Both the position numbers and the translations under genes were made by a program. The notes under the pieces are model-generated. The model was given only the letters and a program-made list of their open reading frames with translations. It was not told the DNA's origin and made no database searches. A stretch of 64,000 bases of DNA from positions 186,001-250,000 of the forward strand of contig JABMLP010000032.1 of assembly GCA_013176395.1 (NCBI GenBank), written 5' to 3'. The stretch comes from Venturia oleaginea. Lineage: Eukaryota > Ascomycota > Dothideomycetes > Venturiales > Venturiaceae. Shown here piece after piece: positions 48,003 to 58,698 of the stretch. Positions within the stretch are counted from its first letter, which is position 1; each line of letters starts with the position of its first letter.

Positions 48003-51000
48003 ATGGCCGAGTTGACCACCAACTACTTTGTCTGCACACTGGGAGAAGCCGCAGGGCTTCAAGTCCAGATCAACAAGTCATACACGACTGTCAACCATCT
48101 CATTGAGCAACAAGCGCATTTCAATCCTGACCTACCTGCATTCGCCTTTCCCGTCCCGGGTCCCGGCACACGATGGGATTCTCAAATATACAGTACGTCC
48201 ACGTGATTCGTTCGATTCCAGATATAAACTGACAATGCAAAGCCTTCAAGGATGTGTACAATATATCCATCTCTTTTGCGAACAGATTCCACGAACAGCT
48301 GCTTCACTACACGTCGCCCACTGTCGCGCTTCTGTGCCCGAGTTCCAGTGACTTCGTGTTCGCTTGGTTGGGATTAATGCGAGCTGGGTTTTCCGTCTTG
48401 ATCATCGCGTGAGTTCGGTGGTCCGAAAACATAATTACCAATTCTAAACTGGTCAAATTTAGTCCGCAATGTCAACCAGCAGCCGTCGCTCATCTTTGCA
48501 GTACCTGCAGTGTTGGTTTTCTATTTTACGACGAAGCATACTCGGAGCTGGCCCAGTCCGCTTCGTCAATCGCCGGCTTCGACCTGAAGTTTCAAGCTCT
48601 CACGAAGAAAACCCAGCACTTTGATATTCGCGATCCATCGAGACGTTTCAGACCCCATTATTCCGACGACATCGCCTTCCTCTTCCACACATCTGGAACA
48701 TCAACAGGACTACCAAAACCGATACCTCAGAGTCATCACGCGGCTGTAGGAGTACTACCTACTTTGGACGGAGTAAAATCAGCGACATTCACAACCACGC
48801 CTCTTTACCACGGGGGAATTGCGGATTGTTTACGAGCATGGACGAGTTCAGCGCTGATCTGGCTTTTCCCTGGGGCTGATGTGCCTATCACTTCGAGAAA
48901 CATATTGCTTTCTATTGCCTGTGCCAAGAAATCCGAAAGAGGACAAACTACGCCGTCGGTATCGTATTTCGCCAGTGTTCCATACATCCTTCAAATGCTT
49001 GCCGACGAAGAAGACGGCTTCAACATGCTCAAGTGTATGCAAATAGTTTCAGTTGGCGGCGCCGCGCTGCCACAGAATGTCGGCGATAGGCTCGTCGATA
49101 ATGGAGTCAATCTGGTCTCACGATTTGGAAGCGCCGAGTGCGGCTTCCTGCTTTCGTCCAATCGGTTCTATGAGAAGGACAAAGAATGGCAGTATCTTCG
49201 GCTCCCTGCGAACAACAAACATCTTAGTTTCGAACCAGAAGATGATGACAGCAAATTGTCTCAACTGATTGTTCTTCCAACCTGGCCACACATCGCGAAA
49301 ACTAATCGTCTGGATGGTAGTTTTGCGACCAGTGATCTTTTTGAGCCACATCTTGGTATTCCCAACGCATGGAAGTATCATAGTCGCAATGACAGCCAAA
49401 TCACCCTCAGCACTGGCAAGAAGTTCGACCCAGCTCCTGTTGAGAACTCAATATCCTCCGCATCGCCGTTAATCAGGGATGTCTTAATCTTTGGGAACGG
49501 CCAACAAGTGCCTGGTCTTCTGGTCTTCCCCTCCAATACGTCGGCACAAAAGAAAAATGAGGACATGGAAAATACAATATGGAAAATTGTTCAAGACGTG
49601 AACTCTCAAGGTCAAGACCACACCCGCATCTCGCGGAACATGATGATCATATTGACCCAAGATGAAGATCCGCTCCCCAAAAGCAGTAAAGGGACGATCT
49701 TACGGAATATCGCCAATGAAAAGTACGCAAGGCAGATTGGAGCTGCTTACAATGGTGGATCGCAAGACAGTCTCCAAGATGTTAAATTGCTCTCCGAGAC
49801 ATCCACAGGGCAGCATGTGCTTGAGGTAGTTCGTCAAATCGTCCATGCTGTGACGAGTAGTAAGGGTGCTTTAGAGGACGACGCCGATTTCTATCAATAC
49901 GGCGTGGATTCAGGCACATGTTCGCAAATCCGTGGGAGATTGACGAAAATAACTACACCGCGCGTGAAGCTACCTTGGAGTATTGTTTATGATTGTGGAA
50001 ATATTGCTATGTAAGTCTGATGCTGTTGCAAAAATGCCCGTAGACTCATTGTTGCAGGCTATCTAAGCACCTCTTTGATACTCTCCAAGGAAAATCTCCA
50101 TCTGAAAACAAAGACGCTTCCCAAGGAATGCTTAGCCTTGCTGCCAAATACTCAAACCTCTCATCTCATACCCTTTTACGCCCAGGGCACCAAGAGCGAC
50201 TAACAATAGTTGTGAGTGGCATCCATCTCTTCTGCATACTCTTATCTGACAAACCTAGCTTCTGACTGGTGCTACTGGCTCGCTCGGTGCACACATTCTA
50301 CACTTTCTCCTCCAAGATCCCTCCATCGTGAAAATTACGTGTTTGGTTCGTGCACAAACCGACGAAGAGGCAAGAGATAGAGTCAAGGCTTCACTTGCGC
50401 GACGAAGAAAAGACGTATCAGATATTACAGAAGATCTAGCTGGCCGATTGACTTGCCACGCGTCAACTCTCGGCTCATCTGATCTCGGCCTTTCAAAAAC
50501 GAATTACGAAGCATTGGTTGGAGAAGTGACGCATGTGATTCACTCAGCATGGGCGGTGAATTTCTCCCTCCCTCTCCACTCATTCTCGGATAACATAGCC
50601 GGCCTTCACAATCTCCTCACTCTCACGATTTTGTCGGAGCAAAATGCCAGTATGGTGTTCTGCTCTTCCACAGCCTCTGTTCTCTCCTCGCTCGACCATC
50701 CCATTCATGAATCTCTTTCTGATGATCCAAAGGAGGCGGATTTACTTGGTTACTCACAGTCAAAATGGGTCGCTGAAAGAATCTGCGCCTCAGCTTCACG
50801 ACTTCCTTCTATGGCTGGTCGTATCTCCATTCTACGAATCGGACAACTCACCGGCGATACCAAGAACGGGATCTGGAATATATCCGAAGCATGGCCGTTA
50901 ATGCTCAGTACCGTTACTAAACTCAATTGTCTCCCAAAACTAGAGGGGGAAAGACTGGCTTGGTTACCCGTCGATATGGCCGCCAAAGCCGTTTGCGATA

Positions 51001-51440
51001 TTGCCATGACGTCAGAGAACATCCAAATCTCTACTCGCAGCGAAGAGAATGGAGAAGAAGGGGAAACGTGTCTGGTTTATCATCTCGTTGCGAACATCAC
51101 CCCCGATACACCCACGTGGTCTGATCTCCTCACTTGGATCCAAAGTGCCCGCAAAGAGCCTTTCGATATCGTGTCTCCACGGATTTGGCTTCAAAGACTT
51201 CGTCGCCTTGATGAGCACCCTGCTCAGGCTTTAGTTGGGCTTTGGGAGCGTGCGTATGGTGGTGAAGACGGTGATGGAGCACGGGATGGAGGGGAAATAC
51301 AGGTGAGACCGATTAGATTGTTCGAGACTGCGAGAGCGGAAAGAGCGAGTGCGTGTATGAGGAACTTGAAACCGGTTGATGAGGTTTTTGCTAGGAGGAT
51401 GTGGGCATGGTTGGATGGGGAGATGGGTGGGGAGAAGTAG
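48003..51440 (+). CDS. NRPS-like A-T-R enzyme (adenylation, thiolation, thioester reductase)
   Basis: Five exons (48003-48192, 48243-48408, 48463-50010, 50058-50211, 50259-51440; introns 47-54 nt) sum to an open frame of 1,079 residues. The adenylation domain (about 20-560) has the core A3 loop FLFHTSGTSTGLPK near 190-203 and a TTTPLYHGG segment. The carrier domain shows DADFYQYGVDSG with the phosphopantetheine Ser602. The C-terminal reductase has the NADPH loop TGATGSLGAH (about 689-698) and the Y851-x3-K855 pair in GYSQSKW. There is no condensation or thioesterase domain. Enzymes of this layout activate a carboxylic acid, load it as a thioester and release it as an aldehyde or alcohol. Its neighbours are mycosporine genes, so the substrate may be an amino acid or a mycosporine side-chain carboxylate. 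This is inferred. Confidence 0.92.
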
Positions 51441-52209
51441 GTGGTTGGATTTGGTCTGAAGCAGATTTGGGATTCGTAATGGTACGGGTGCTATGTATGT
51501 TTAATGTACATTCATTCTCCTGCGCCTGAACGTGCTTTAAAACGGCCGGCTTTAGTAAGGAGAGATATGTATACTCATCTTAGAGTGAACAAAGGGTCCT
51601 CCAAACACCACGGCGCTGCCAGTCTTTCCTCTAGCAATCTTTCATTCTGTCTCACGAAGGGCTAATCTATAGACTAGTCAACCTTAGTCCCTACTATATC
51701 TTTAAAAAAAAAATGTATAAATCTCCAGGAAGTGGATTACCAAGAGTTAGTGTACTAGTTTAGACGATACCTTGCTCGGAAAGCTGTCTTCCTTTTATTG
51801 GGTGATAACATTTAGAGCTAATTTCTTTCTTTTTGAGTGTGGTTCTTCTTAGTTATTTGAAGATATGCACTTGGAATTGGAATTGGGTAGGTCTTCTTTA
51901 TGTTATGATTTTGAAGGAGATGGATTGTGAGGGGAAGATTTGTGTTGCTTTTGGGTATCGAGATGAGTTTTTCATAAGCTTTTCGAAAAAAAAAAAAAAA
52001 AAAAAAAGGTCTTTTCGGGATATTGTGTTGTTTTGCAAAAATCTCTGATATTTTCGTCGACAGATGGTTCCAGACAAAAACCATCGTAAAGGCGTGCTTC
52101 GGTCATCGTCTCTAGAAGCTAAACAACGCCTAGCCCGCACAACAGCGCAACAACAAACAACTAGGGGAGAATCCCTTTTACGAGAGCGAAAGTACCCACT
52201 CATCGAGCC
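51441..52209. other. intergenic between convergent NRPS-like and ATP-grasp genes
   Basis: A/T-rich. It holds a 22-base poly-A tract at 51986-52007 and an A10 run near 51705-51714. No gene is seen. As the genes converge here, both 3' ends lie in this stretch. Confidence 0.6.
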
Positions 52210-53712
52210 TCAACATAGAAACATCTTCCCGGTACTGACATTACACCTGCTCCACCACTTTCCCCTCACAATCGCGACCGCAAATTTCCCGGGCCAGTAC
52301 ACACAATATAGCCACCAAAATGGCCACGGATCCCAGAGTTCGAAGGTGCCGTCTTTCCAGGTGGTGTTGTGGGTGAGGAAGTCGTGGAGATTGTTGTAGG
52401 TAGTACTGGGGCTGGAGTTGAAAGTGAGGAGGGAGAGAAGGGGAAGGATGAGACGGGTCAGGATGTCGTGGCCGAGCCAGTAGTAGCGGTTTTGGGAGGA
52501 GGGGAAGACTGTCTTCACCTCGTTCTTTTCCTCGTCGTTAGAGGTAGGATCGGAATCGAGTAAATGCAAATACGCATCTACCATCCTCCCTGTGTCACTT
52601 CCAAAAAGCACAACAGCAGTATGTGCCCTCGGGTTACATTCGATAGGGTAGATCCTCTCTTCCAACTTCTTTTCCTGCTTTCCATTTCCATCTGCCGTCT
52701 CATCGACGAGAAAATCCATGGAAAAATGCCCCGTCATTTCCTTGCCCATTTTCTCGGCATACGTCTTCGTGTACTCGAACATGACACGGAATAATGGCGA
52801 ATCGGTGGGCAGAGATTGATAATGCATGAGCATATCAGCAGAGGGGCAAGCAGTGAACAGCATTACCTTGCCTCTTATTACGATGGAGTGCGTGCAATAC
52901 TCTGGCCCCTGGATGTACTGCTGCAGAACAAAGGGGCGGGTTGGGCTTGGATTGAGACGCGTGACGTGGGAGCGAGTTTTGGAAGCGGAAGGGCGGGGGA
53001 GTAATGTCATGTCTGCGCGGGTTATGTCGTCGACGCCAACGGGTTTCATTATGTATTTCGTGTGGTCGGTATTTTTGTCCGGATCGAGGGTTCCGAGAGC
53101 ATCGTCGATGGATGTGATCAGATGGGTTTTCGGCGTATTGAGTCCTAGCTTTCGAGTGTTTTCACTGAAGGAGAACTTCTCATGTAACGTCGCTGTCATG
53201 TCAACGCCGAATTGGAGGGCTTTACATTTTGTTTCCTTCTCGACGGCTTCGGCTGATCTGGCATCTTCGAGTGCTGAAGCGACGCCAGAGCAGCTGACCC
53301 AGAGATCAATCTTCTCCTTTCTGACGATAGACAAGATGGCCGTGACATAACTCGATTCGCCTAAATCATTTTGTGATTCTTGCGGCAGCCGATAGAACTT
53401 TCTTGCGGCATTTGAGAAGCGTCCACAGACAGGAATTCCGTCTGGCTCAAAATCAGCAGTGACCACATGGTGCCCTTGTTGGTAGAATGCGCGAGCAATG
53501 GCCAAGCCTTTGCTCATTCCCACCCCTGTCACCAAGATCCTTCGTGGTTGAGTAGCACATTCCCTCCGACTGCGGCCATCTCGGTGACGTGACGAGAGAG
53601 AGGCGAGGATTGTCGCAATGGTGCAATAAGGCGTAGAGACAATGGCGAGGACGAGTAATGATAGATTCTGCAGCAGGTGCTGCCATGAAGGCGAGGCAGA
53701 CGAAAGAGGCAT
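52210..53712 (-). CDS. ATP-grasp ligase, MysC-like (mycosporine amino-acid ligase)
   Basis: A single exon of 500 residues with ATG at 53712. A hydrophobic N-terminal stretch (about 15-42) could be a membrane anchor or signal-like segment. The pre-ATP-grasp domain starts ILVTGVGMSKGLAIARAF (about 59-76). The ATP-grasp core follows, with the Lys strand YIMKPVGVDD, the hinge FVLQQYIQGPEYC, GHFSMDFLVDE, and the metal-binding end IECNPRAHTAVVLF. The C-terminal 100 residues include a Trp-rich segment. MysC in cyanobacteria couples 4-deoxygadusol with glycine using ATP. In fungi the linked amino acid may be glutamine, glutamate, serine or another, and is not predictable by eye. The place between the cyclase/methyltransferase pair and the NRPS-like gene supports this role. 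Confidence 0.85.
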   Translation of the reverse strand: MPLSSASPSWQHLLQNLSLLVLAIVSTPYCTIATILASLSSRHRDGRSRRECATQPRRILVTGVGMSKGLAIARAFYQQGHHVVTADFEPDGIPVCGRFSNAARKFYRLPQESQNDLGESSYVTAILSIVRKEKIDLWVSCSGVASALEDARSAEAVEKETKCKALQFGVDMTATLHEKFSFSENTRKLGLNTPKTHLITSIDDALGTLDPDKNTDHTKYIMKPVGVDDITRADMTLLPRPSASKTRSHVTRLNPSPTRPFVLQQYIQGPEYCTHSIVIRGKVMLFTACPSADMLMHYQSLPTDSPLFRVMFEYTKTYAEKMGKEMTGHFSMDFLVDETADGNGKQEKKLEERIYPIECNPRAHTAVVLFGSDTGRMVDAYLHLLDSDPTSNDEEKNEVKTVFPSSQNRYYWLGHDILTRLILPLLSLLTFNSSPSTTYNNLHDFLTHNTTWKDGTFELWDPWPFWWLYCVYWPGKFAVAIVRGKWWSRCNVSTGKMFLC

Positions 53713-53729
53713 TTTGGAATGACTTTGGA

Positions 53730-53828
53730 CCTCGCTTCGTTGGCTCTGGAGTCGTCTTCGAGCCTCGCTTCGTTGGCTCTGGTGTCGTCTTTGGGCCTCG
53801 CTTCGTTGGCTCTGGTGTCGTCTTCTCG
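53730..53828. repeat. 33-bp tandem repeat, three copies, 18 bp upstream of the ATP-grasp start
   Basis: The unit begins CCTCGCTTCGTTGGCTCTGG and repeats at 53730, 53763 and 53796. Copies differ at one to three sites. It lies in the presumed 5' leader or core promoter of the ligase gene. The period keeps upstream frames open, so an N-terminal repeat-coding extension is conceivable but has no support. Confidence 0.9.
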
Positions 53829-54744
53829 AACAATCACAAGCCAGTCCTTTGGCGGTACAAAAGATATTGCGATGCTGCCATGCAATTTGTCGAAGAACGT
53901 CATGAGTCTGTAACCCGTTTGAGCTAGACTGTATCGGGAAAAGGGCATGCGCACCCGCTAAAGACGGGCTGGATCGTTGTGGAGACTGCCCCGAGCCAAT
54001 AATAGCGCTGGATTAGGAATTACTTAAGGAGAGACCTACGAAGGCGGGATATGGAATCTAACCATAGTTAATTGGGGGTCATTTGCGATACCACTTCCGT
54101 GCGTAGTACTCGTATTGAAACGGGACAATTGGAAGGCTAAACGTCAGATTACTTTAGGCTATTGTCGTAGAGAGGGGGAGACTTTTGTGCGTGGAAAAGC
54201 TGAGAACTCGACATGCGGTTGGATGGTACCCGTCGCTTATTGAGCGACCCCCGTACTCATTGAGCGACCCTCGTACTCATTAAGCGACGGGTAAGATTTT
54301 GAAGTGGGTGAGCCGTGGAAGAGCATGGCGTGACTTCCCATGTGGCAAGGGCGGCTACTCAGAAATGTGCTGATGACCCAAGACACTGCAGGGCTGAGAG
54401 CTTCCTGGCCACCATCAAGAGGGCAACCTGGTCTCAGATCATGGATCATGGCATGGTGAGAGTCGCCTCCGAATTCGGTCTCTGTCTCTGCCCGTATTCC
54501 AAATGCGTTCTTCAATGCCGTCATGGTTGCTAGAGCGGAAAGACAAGCTAGGCGACCGTAAAGTCGTTGCCTCTTGAGATATCTATTGTCGTTCCTTGAG
54601 ACATCTAATCTGACATGTATACATTAATGACTAAGTTGCTATCATGCTCTGATCGAAGGCACAACCTTTGAGAACCGTATGTCATCGCCCTTCTCAGCTC
54701 GCAAGAAGATGTTTTTCCACACCACCTATCTTCGTTGCTTGCAG
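53829..54744. other. upstream region of ATP-grasp gene and 3' flank of methyltransferase gene
   Basis: No gene is supported. It contains an inverted repeat (54228-54239 / 54281-54292, 12-bp perfect arms) enclosing copies of a 20-bp direct repeat. Confidence 0.5.
54228..54292. repeat. 12-bp inverted repeat enclosing 20-bp direct repeats
   Basis: ACCCGTCGCTTA at the left end is the reverse complement of TAAGCGACGGGT at the right end. Between them CGTACTCATTGAGCGACCC-type units repeat with period 20. Confidence 0.85.
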
Positions 54745-55710
54745 TCACTTGCCCGACGTCTCTTCGCCCATGCAATACGTGATTTCCACGCCATCCTGAA
54801 AACGTCAGTGGCAGGACTTCGAGTGGAGATAGAGGGAGATACTCACTGGGACTCCTGTTGGCTCAAAGCTGTGCACAATATCGCTCTTATAGATGATATC
54901 TGGATTGCCTGGCGTCTCGTTCTTTGGAATCTCCTCGCTGCCATAAAGAGCAGCATGCGTGATGGAGAATTTCTTGAACTCCTCGCGCGTATTCACTTCA
55001 GGATCTCCTGCTTTCAAGGCCATTCGTTTTTCTTGCGGTGTGCTGCGAACGTATTTGAGGTAGCGTGGATTTCCGGGCTTGATGACATTGTCGGCGGCAA
55101 GTACAGTCCCCTTCTTGATCAGGCCAAGTGACTCGCACAGCTTGAGATCCGTGGTGTATAAAGGCTTGACGTGGTCCAAGAACATCATATCGACCTGATT
55201 TAGCTTTCCATCGTCATGCAGCTTCTGGAGGCTCTCGGTGCTTCCTCCGACGACCACTTCAACAATGTCATCCAAACCAGCAAGTTTGACCAAATTCTTG
55301 ATAATTTTTCCAAACTTTGGGCTCTTCTCCAAGCAATAAAACTTTTGGCCTCCCCTCTCTTTCAGTGCATTGGAAAACAGAATGGTCGAGTAGCCGCAGT
55401 ACCCTCCAAGTTCCACCATGACCTTGGGTTTCACGTCGTGAATGAGATTGGTCACAATTCTGCCTTTGTCTTCACCCACGTTCATGAGGTACTTCTGTTT
55501 CCGACCATATTCGTCGATTGCGTCCAAAATCTTCGAGGGCTGGTTTTGTATGCCGGTTTTGGCCTGCACAAAGGCAACCAAAGCTTCCTCTCGGCCATCA
55601 TCGAACTGAGTGATTCCTGTCAGCGGAGGTCTCAGGTTGCCGGACGGTACGTTACTCACATATGTCTCTTCCTGCTCGGCGTACGCCTTTGTCTCGTCAA
55701 AGGAAGGCAT
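54745..55710 (-). CDS. SAM-dependent O-methyltransferase, COMT-like (4-deoxygadusol-forming, MysB role)
   Basis: Two exons (55710-54847 and 54795-54745; a 51-nt intron GTGAGT...TTCAG) give 304 residues, ending ...ITYCMGEETSGK. The fold is that of catechol-type O-methyltransferases: a helical cap with KYLMNVGEDKGRIV, the SAM-binding strand VMVELGGYCGYSTILFS, the acidic strand end FYCLEKSP, and the metal-site segment VDMMFLDHVKPLY plus AADNVIKPG. An N-terminal extension of about 60 residues precedes the cap. In mycosporine pathways an O-methyltransferase turns demethyl-4-deoxygadusol into 4-deoxygadusol. Cyanobacterial MysB is a different, smaller methyltransferase type, so equivalence is by context. 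The gene is divergent from the cyclase gene, which strongly suggests co-regulation. Confidence 0.87.
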
Positions 55711-56543
55711 TTTGATGTGTGTGTACGCTGGACGCGTCTGTCAACACATGCCAAGTGGGAGAGGAAGCAGGCCGCGGGCAGGATCCGAGTGACGTCCCCG
55801 CACTTTGGTCGCCAGGAGCAGATTCCCAGTATCGCATGCTTGCTGTTGATTGGATTTGGATGAGGAGTCGACGTGTAATGGACGTTTCGATAGACACGTT
55901 GAGCCCGTCACGTTACCTCGCGATCCCAGTCGGAGCGTTGCCCTCGAGTCATTGGTATAGCATCACTATCCCACCTGTCACCCACCATCTCCACACCTGC
56001 ACCACCTCCGCTCCCCAGGTCAACACCATCGAATCATCATCACCACTCCCTTCCAGCGCTACTACCGATGGTCCAGATCAACTCTTGCGCCATCCTGCCG
56101 CGGTTCAGGAGCAGGTACGTACAGCATTACGTACAGATGTCAAAGTGAGGCACAGGAGTCTTGATCGCTCCCCAACGTCGTCCCCCACCATGGTGTTTCA
56201 ACCCGCATCTCTCCGCCATGTATGGATTCCATCCTTGTTGCTATGCAGTTCGGTTCCGTGCTGGCTAGATGCTGCATACATCTGGACACCAGAACCCTCA
56301 TGATCTCACTTGTACCTTGTATATGCCCATCAATAGCTCATGCTGTGTAACTATGTCAACGTATCAACACTTGTCTCAATCGAGGTAGCTGGAGAAGGGC
56401 CGGAAGTATGGTCATTGTAACGGCTTTCATATACCGTCTGTTGCCTGCCTTCTCTTCTCTCACAATTCTCCCTCACTGATCACTCTTCACTCCATCTTTC
56501 TTCAACTCGCGCGTAATTCCATTTTCAACAGGAATTTTTCGCC
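55711..56543. promoter_or_regulatory. shared divergent promoter, O-methyltransferase / sugar-phosphate cyclase
   Basis: The 833 bp between the two start codons is the only upstream region for both genes. Pyrimidine-rich leader sequence (TC-rich, about 56440-56530) lies before the cyclase ATG. No binding motif can be assigned with confidence. An open frame at 55719-56303 appears to be chance. Confidence 0.6.
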
Positions 56544-58043
56544 ATGTCAGACCTCAAAGCTACCGTCAAGGAGACGAAGACCCCCTCTGGTCACGCTGGA
56601 TTCCACGTCGAAGGCTACGAGAAGATTGAATATGATTTCACCTTCATCGATGGCGTTTTCAACATCGAGAATGCCAATTTGGCCGACCTCTACAAGAAGT
56701 GGGAAAGGTGCCTTGCAGTGACAGATATCAACATCTACAATGTCTACGGCGAGCAGATGGAGAAATACTTCAAACACCACGGCATCAAGTTGGTCATCCA
56801 CAAGACCAAGATTGGCGAGAAGGCAAAGACCATTCCAACTTTGCTTTCCATCGTCGAGGCCATGGTGAGTCTTAACGTGCTTCTTTCCGCCTATCATCCT
56901 AACATCCGACAGACCGAATTCGGCATTATTCGTAAGGAACCAGTCTTGGTCATTGGAGGTGGTCTCGTCACCGATGTCGCTGGCTTTGCTTGTGCCGCCT
57001 ACCGCAGGAACACAAACTTCATTCGGATCCCAACCACCGTCATTGGTCTCATCGATGCGTCAGTGTCAATCAAGGTCGCCGTCAACTATGGCAACTACAA
57101 GAATCGTCTAGGTGCTTGTAGGTACTCTGGCATATATCCTTCCCTTCTATGACCACTCTAACATGGCTCAGACCACGCTCCCATCCATACCCTTCTCGAC
57201 TTTACCTTCCTGCGTACATTGCCCATCTCCCAAGTACGAAATGGCTTTGCTGAGCTGATGAAAATCTCCATCTGCTCACACCTATCCACATTCGAACTGC
57301 TCGACAAGTATTGCGAGCAGCTTATTGAGATGAAATTTGGTCGTGCAGATGGCTCGTCCAAGGAATTGATCCAGGCCGCCGACAAGATCAACGTTGAGGG
57401 CATCCACGAGATGTTGAGGCTGGAAACGCCCAACCTTCACGAGATTGGCCTTGACCGTGTCATTGCCTACGGTCACACTTGGTCACCCTTGCACGAGCTA
57501 GTCCCAGAGACGCCTTTCCGTCATGGACACGCCATTTCCATCGACATGGCTTACTCTGCGACGCTAGCCAACAGCCGCAAACTCATCACTGACGAGGAGC
57601 ACCACCGTATCCTGAAGCTCTTCTCTCGTGCTGGTCTGACCATGGATCACGAGTCCTTCACTGGAGAAATTCTGGAGAAAGCAACTGCTGCCATTCTGAA
57701 GACCCGTGATGGTATTCTCCGCGCCGCCGTGCCATCACCAATTGGCTCATGTGTGTTCCTCAATGACGTCTCCAAGCAAGAGATGGACGCTGCTTTGCAC
57801 AGACACAAGCAGATCATGAAGGAATATCCTCGCCAAGGCGCCGGCCTCGACGCGTTTGTCGACGCCAGCGATACTGGCGAGGACGAGCACGATCACGTTA
57901 TCGCCAAGAACCCGTTGAACGGCAAAGGCGCCAAGGAAACCAATGGCAGCAATGGTGTCAATGGTATCAAGAAGGATTCCATCACCGAGATAGAGTGCGC
58001 CTCTAAGCTGGCCCAGCCACCAACCACAAAGGTGATGGCATAG
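56544..58043 (+). CDS. sugar-phosphate cyclase, demethyl-4-deoxygadusol synthase type (MysA-like)
   Basis: Three exons (56544-56864, 56913-57117, 57172-58043; introns of 48 and 54 nt) give 465 residues. It belongs to the dehydroquinate-synthase fold. Visible blocks are GGGLVTDVAGFACAAYRR (from about 122, NAD-binding Gly-rich), the RIPTTVIGLIDASVSIKVAV strand-helix, NYGNYKNRLGAY-HAP across intron 2, GFAELMKIS, and the metal ligand pair His293/His295 in RHGHAISID. It differs from true dehydroquinate synthases and lies beside methyltransferase and ATP-grasp genes, so DDG synthase is the best call. 2-epi-5-epi-valiolone synthase is the close alternative. The C-terminal 60 residues are a polar Asn/Gly/Lys tail not seen in bacterial enzymes. 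Intron 1 (48 nt) has no in-frame stop, so retention would add 16 residues. Confidence 0.9.
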
Positions 58044-58097
58044 TATTCAGATATACTCGTCAAACACGCAAGCATGTATTTTGTAGACATAGACGCA

Positions 58098-58103
58098 AAT
58101 AAA
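58098..58103 (+). terminator. putative polyadenylation signal for the cyclase gene
   Basis: AATAAA lies 55 nt after the stop codon at 58043. Confidence 0.4.
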
Positions 58104-58698
58104 AGTTATAGATTTATATTCTCTCGTGGTTACCAAGTCATTGAAGCATAAGCATATCGACATAAGAACAGCAGTTTCATATTTGCCATTTCCTTTTTGA
58201 ATTTATTTTCCTTCTTTCTGTCGTTTTGAATCGCGTCTCATTGATCAACAGACTGAATGCGTTTCACATAGCGAATTTTTTGCTCATTGTTTTGTTTTTC
58301 CCCTGTCCTCGGTACTCTCGGCCCTGTTTTACGTTTCCGGCTTGATGAAATATGGGAATCCGGTAGAGTATCTAAGTGAACTGAATGGGGGAGTTTGGGA
58401 AATAATATAAGTGAATGCTTTGGAGGATAGAAGACGGCCATACCCCGATCGTATCCTATATTTCGAGTCGTGAATATAGAACTCTATTCGATCTAAATGG
58501 TATCACGAATTTCCGAACCACGAGATTGAGAAATGGACCGCTATAAGGAAGGCTCTAAAACTCCCACACCTAGGATAGCCAAACAGTCCGCGGCGAGGAC
58601 GAGTATAGCTAAAGCGACTTAACTCGGCGGAAAACGAATCAGTCGCTGGTAGATAGGAGTGGGTAGATATCTTCTTCTATCTACCTTACCTTATAGCC
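58104..58698. other. intergenic between cyclase gene and pogo element
   Basis: No gene or distinctive repeat is seen. Confidence 0.5.

Noticed and set aside
51986..52007. Poly-A tract of 22 bases as sign of a retrocopied gene
   Set aside because: The adjoining NRPS-like gene has four introns and no target duplication is seen; a simple homopolymer run is more likely.
53453..53954. Overlapping frames encoding 11-residue repeats at the ATP-grasp start
   Set aside because: They arise from the 33-bp tandem repeat, whose period keeps any frame open; neither frame joins the ligase frame.
55719..56303. 194-residue open frame in the cyclase/methyltransferase promoter
   Set aside because: Composition is random-like, no domain is seen, and it overlaps the start region of the methyltransferase gene.
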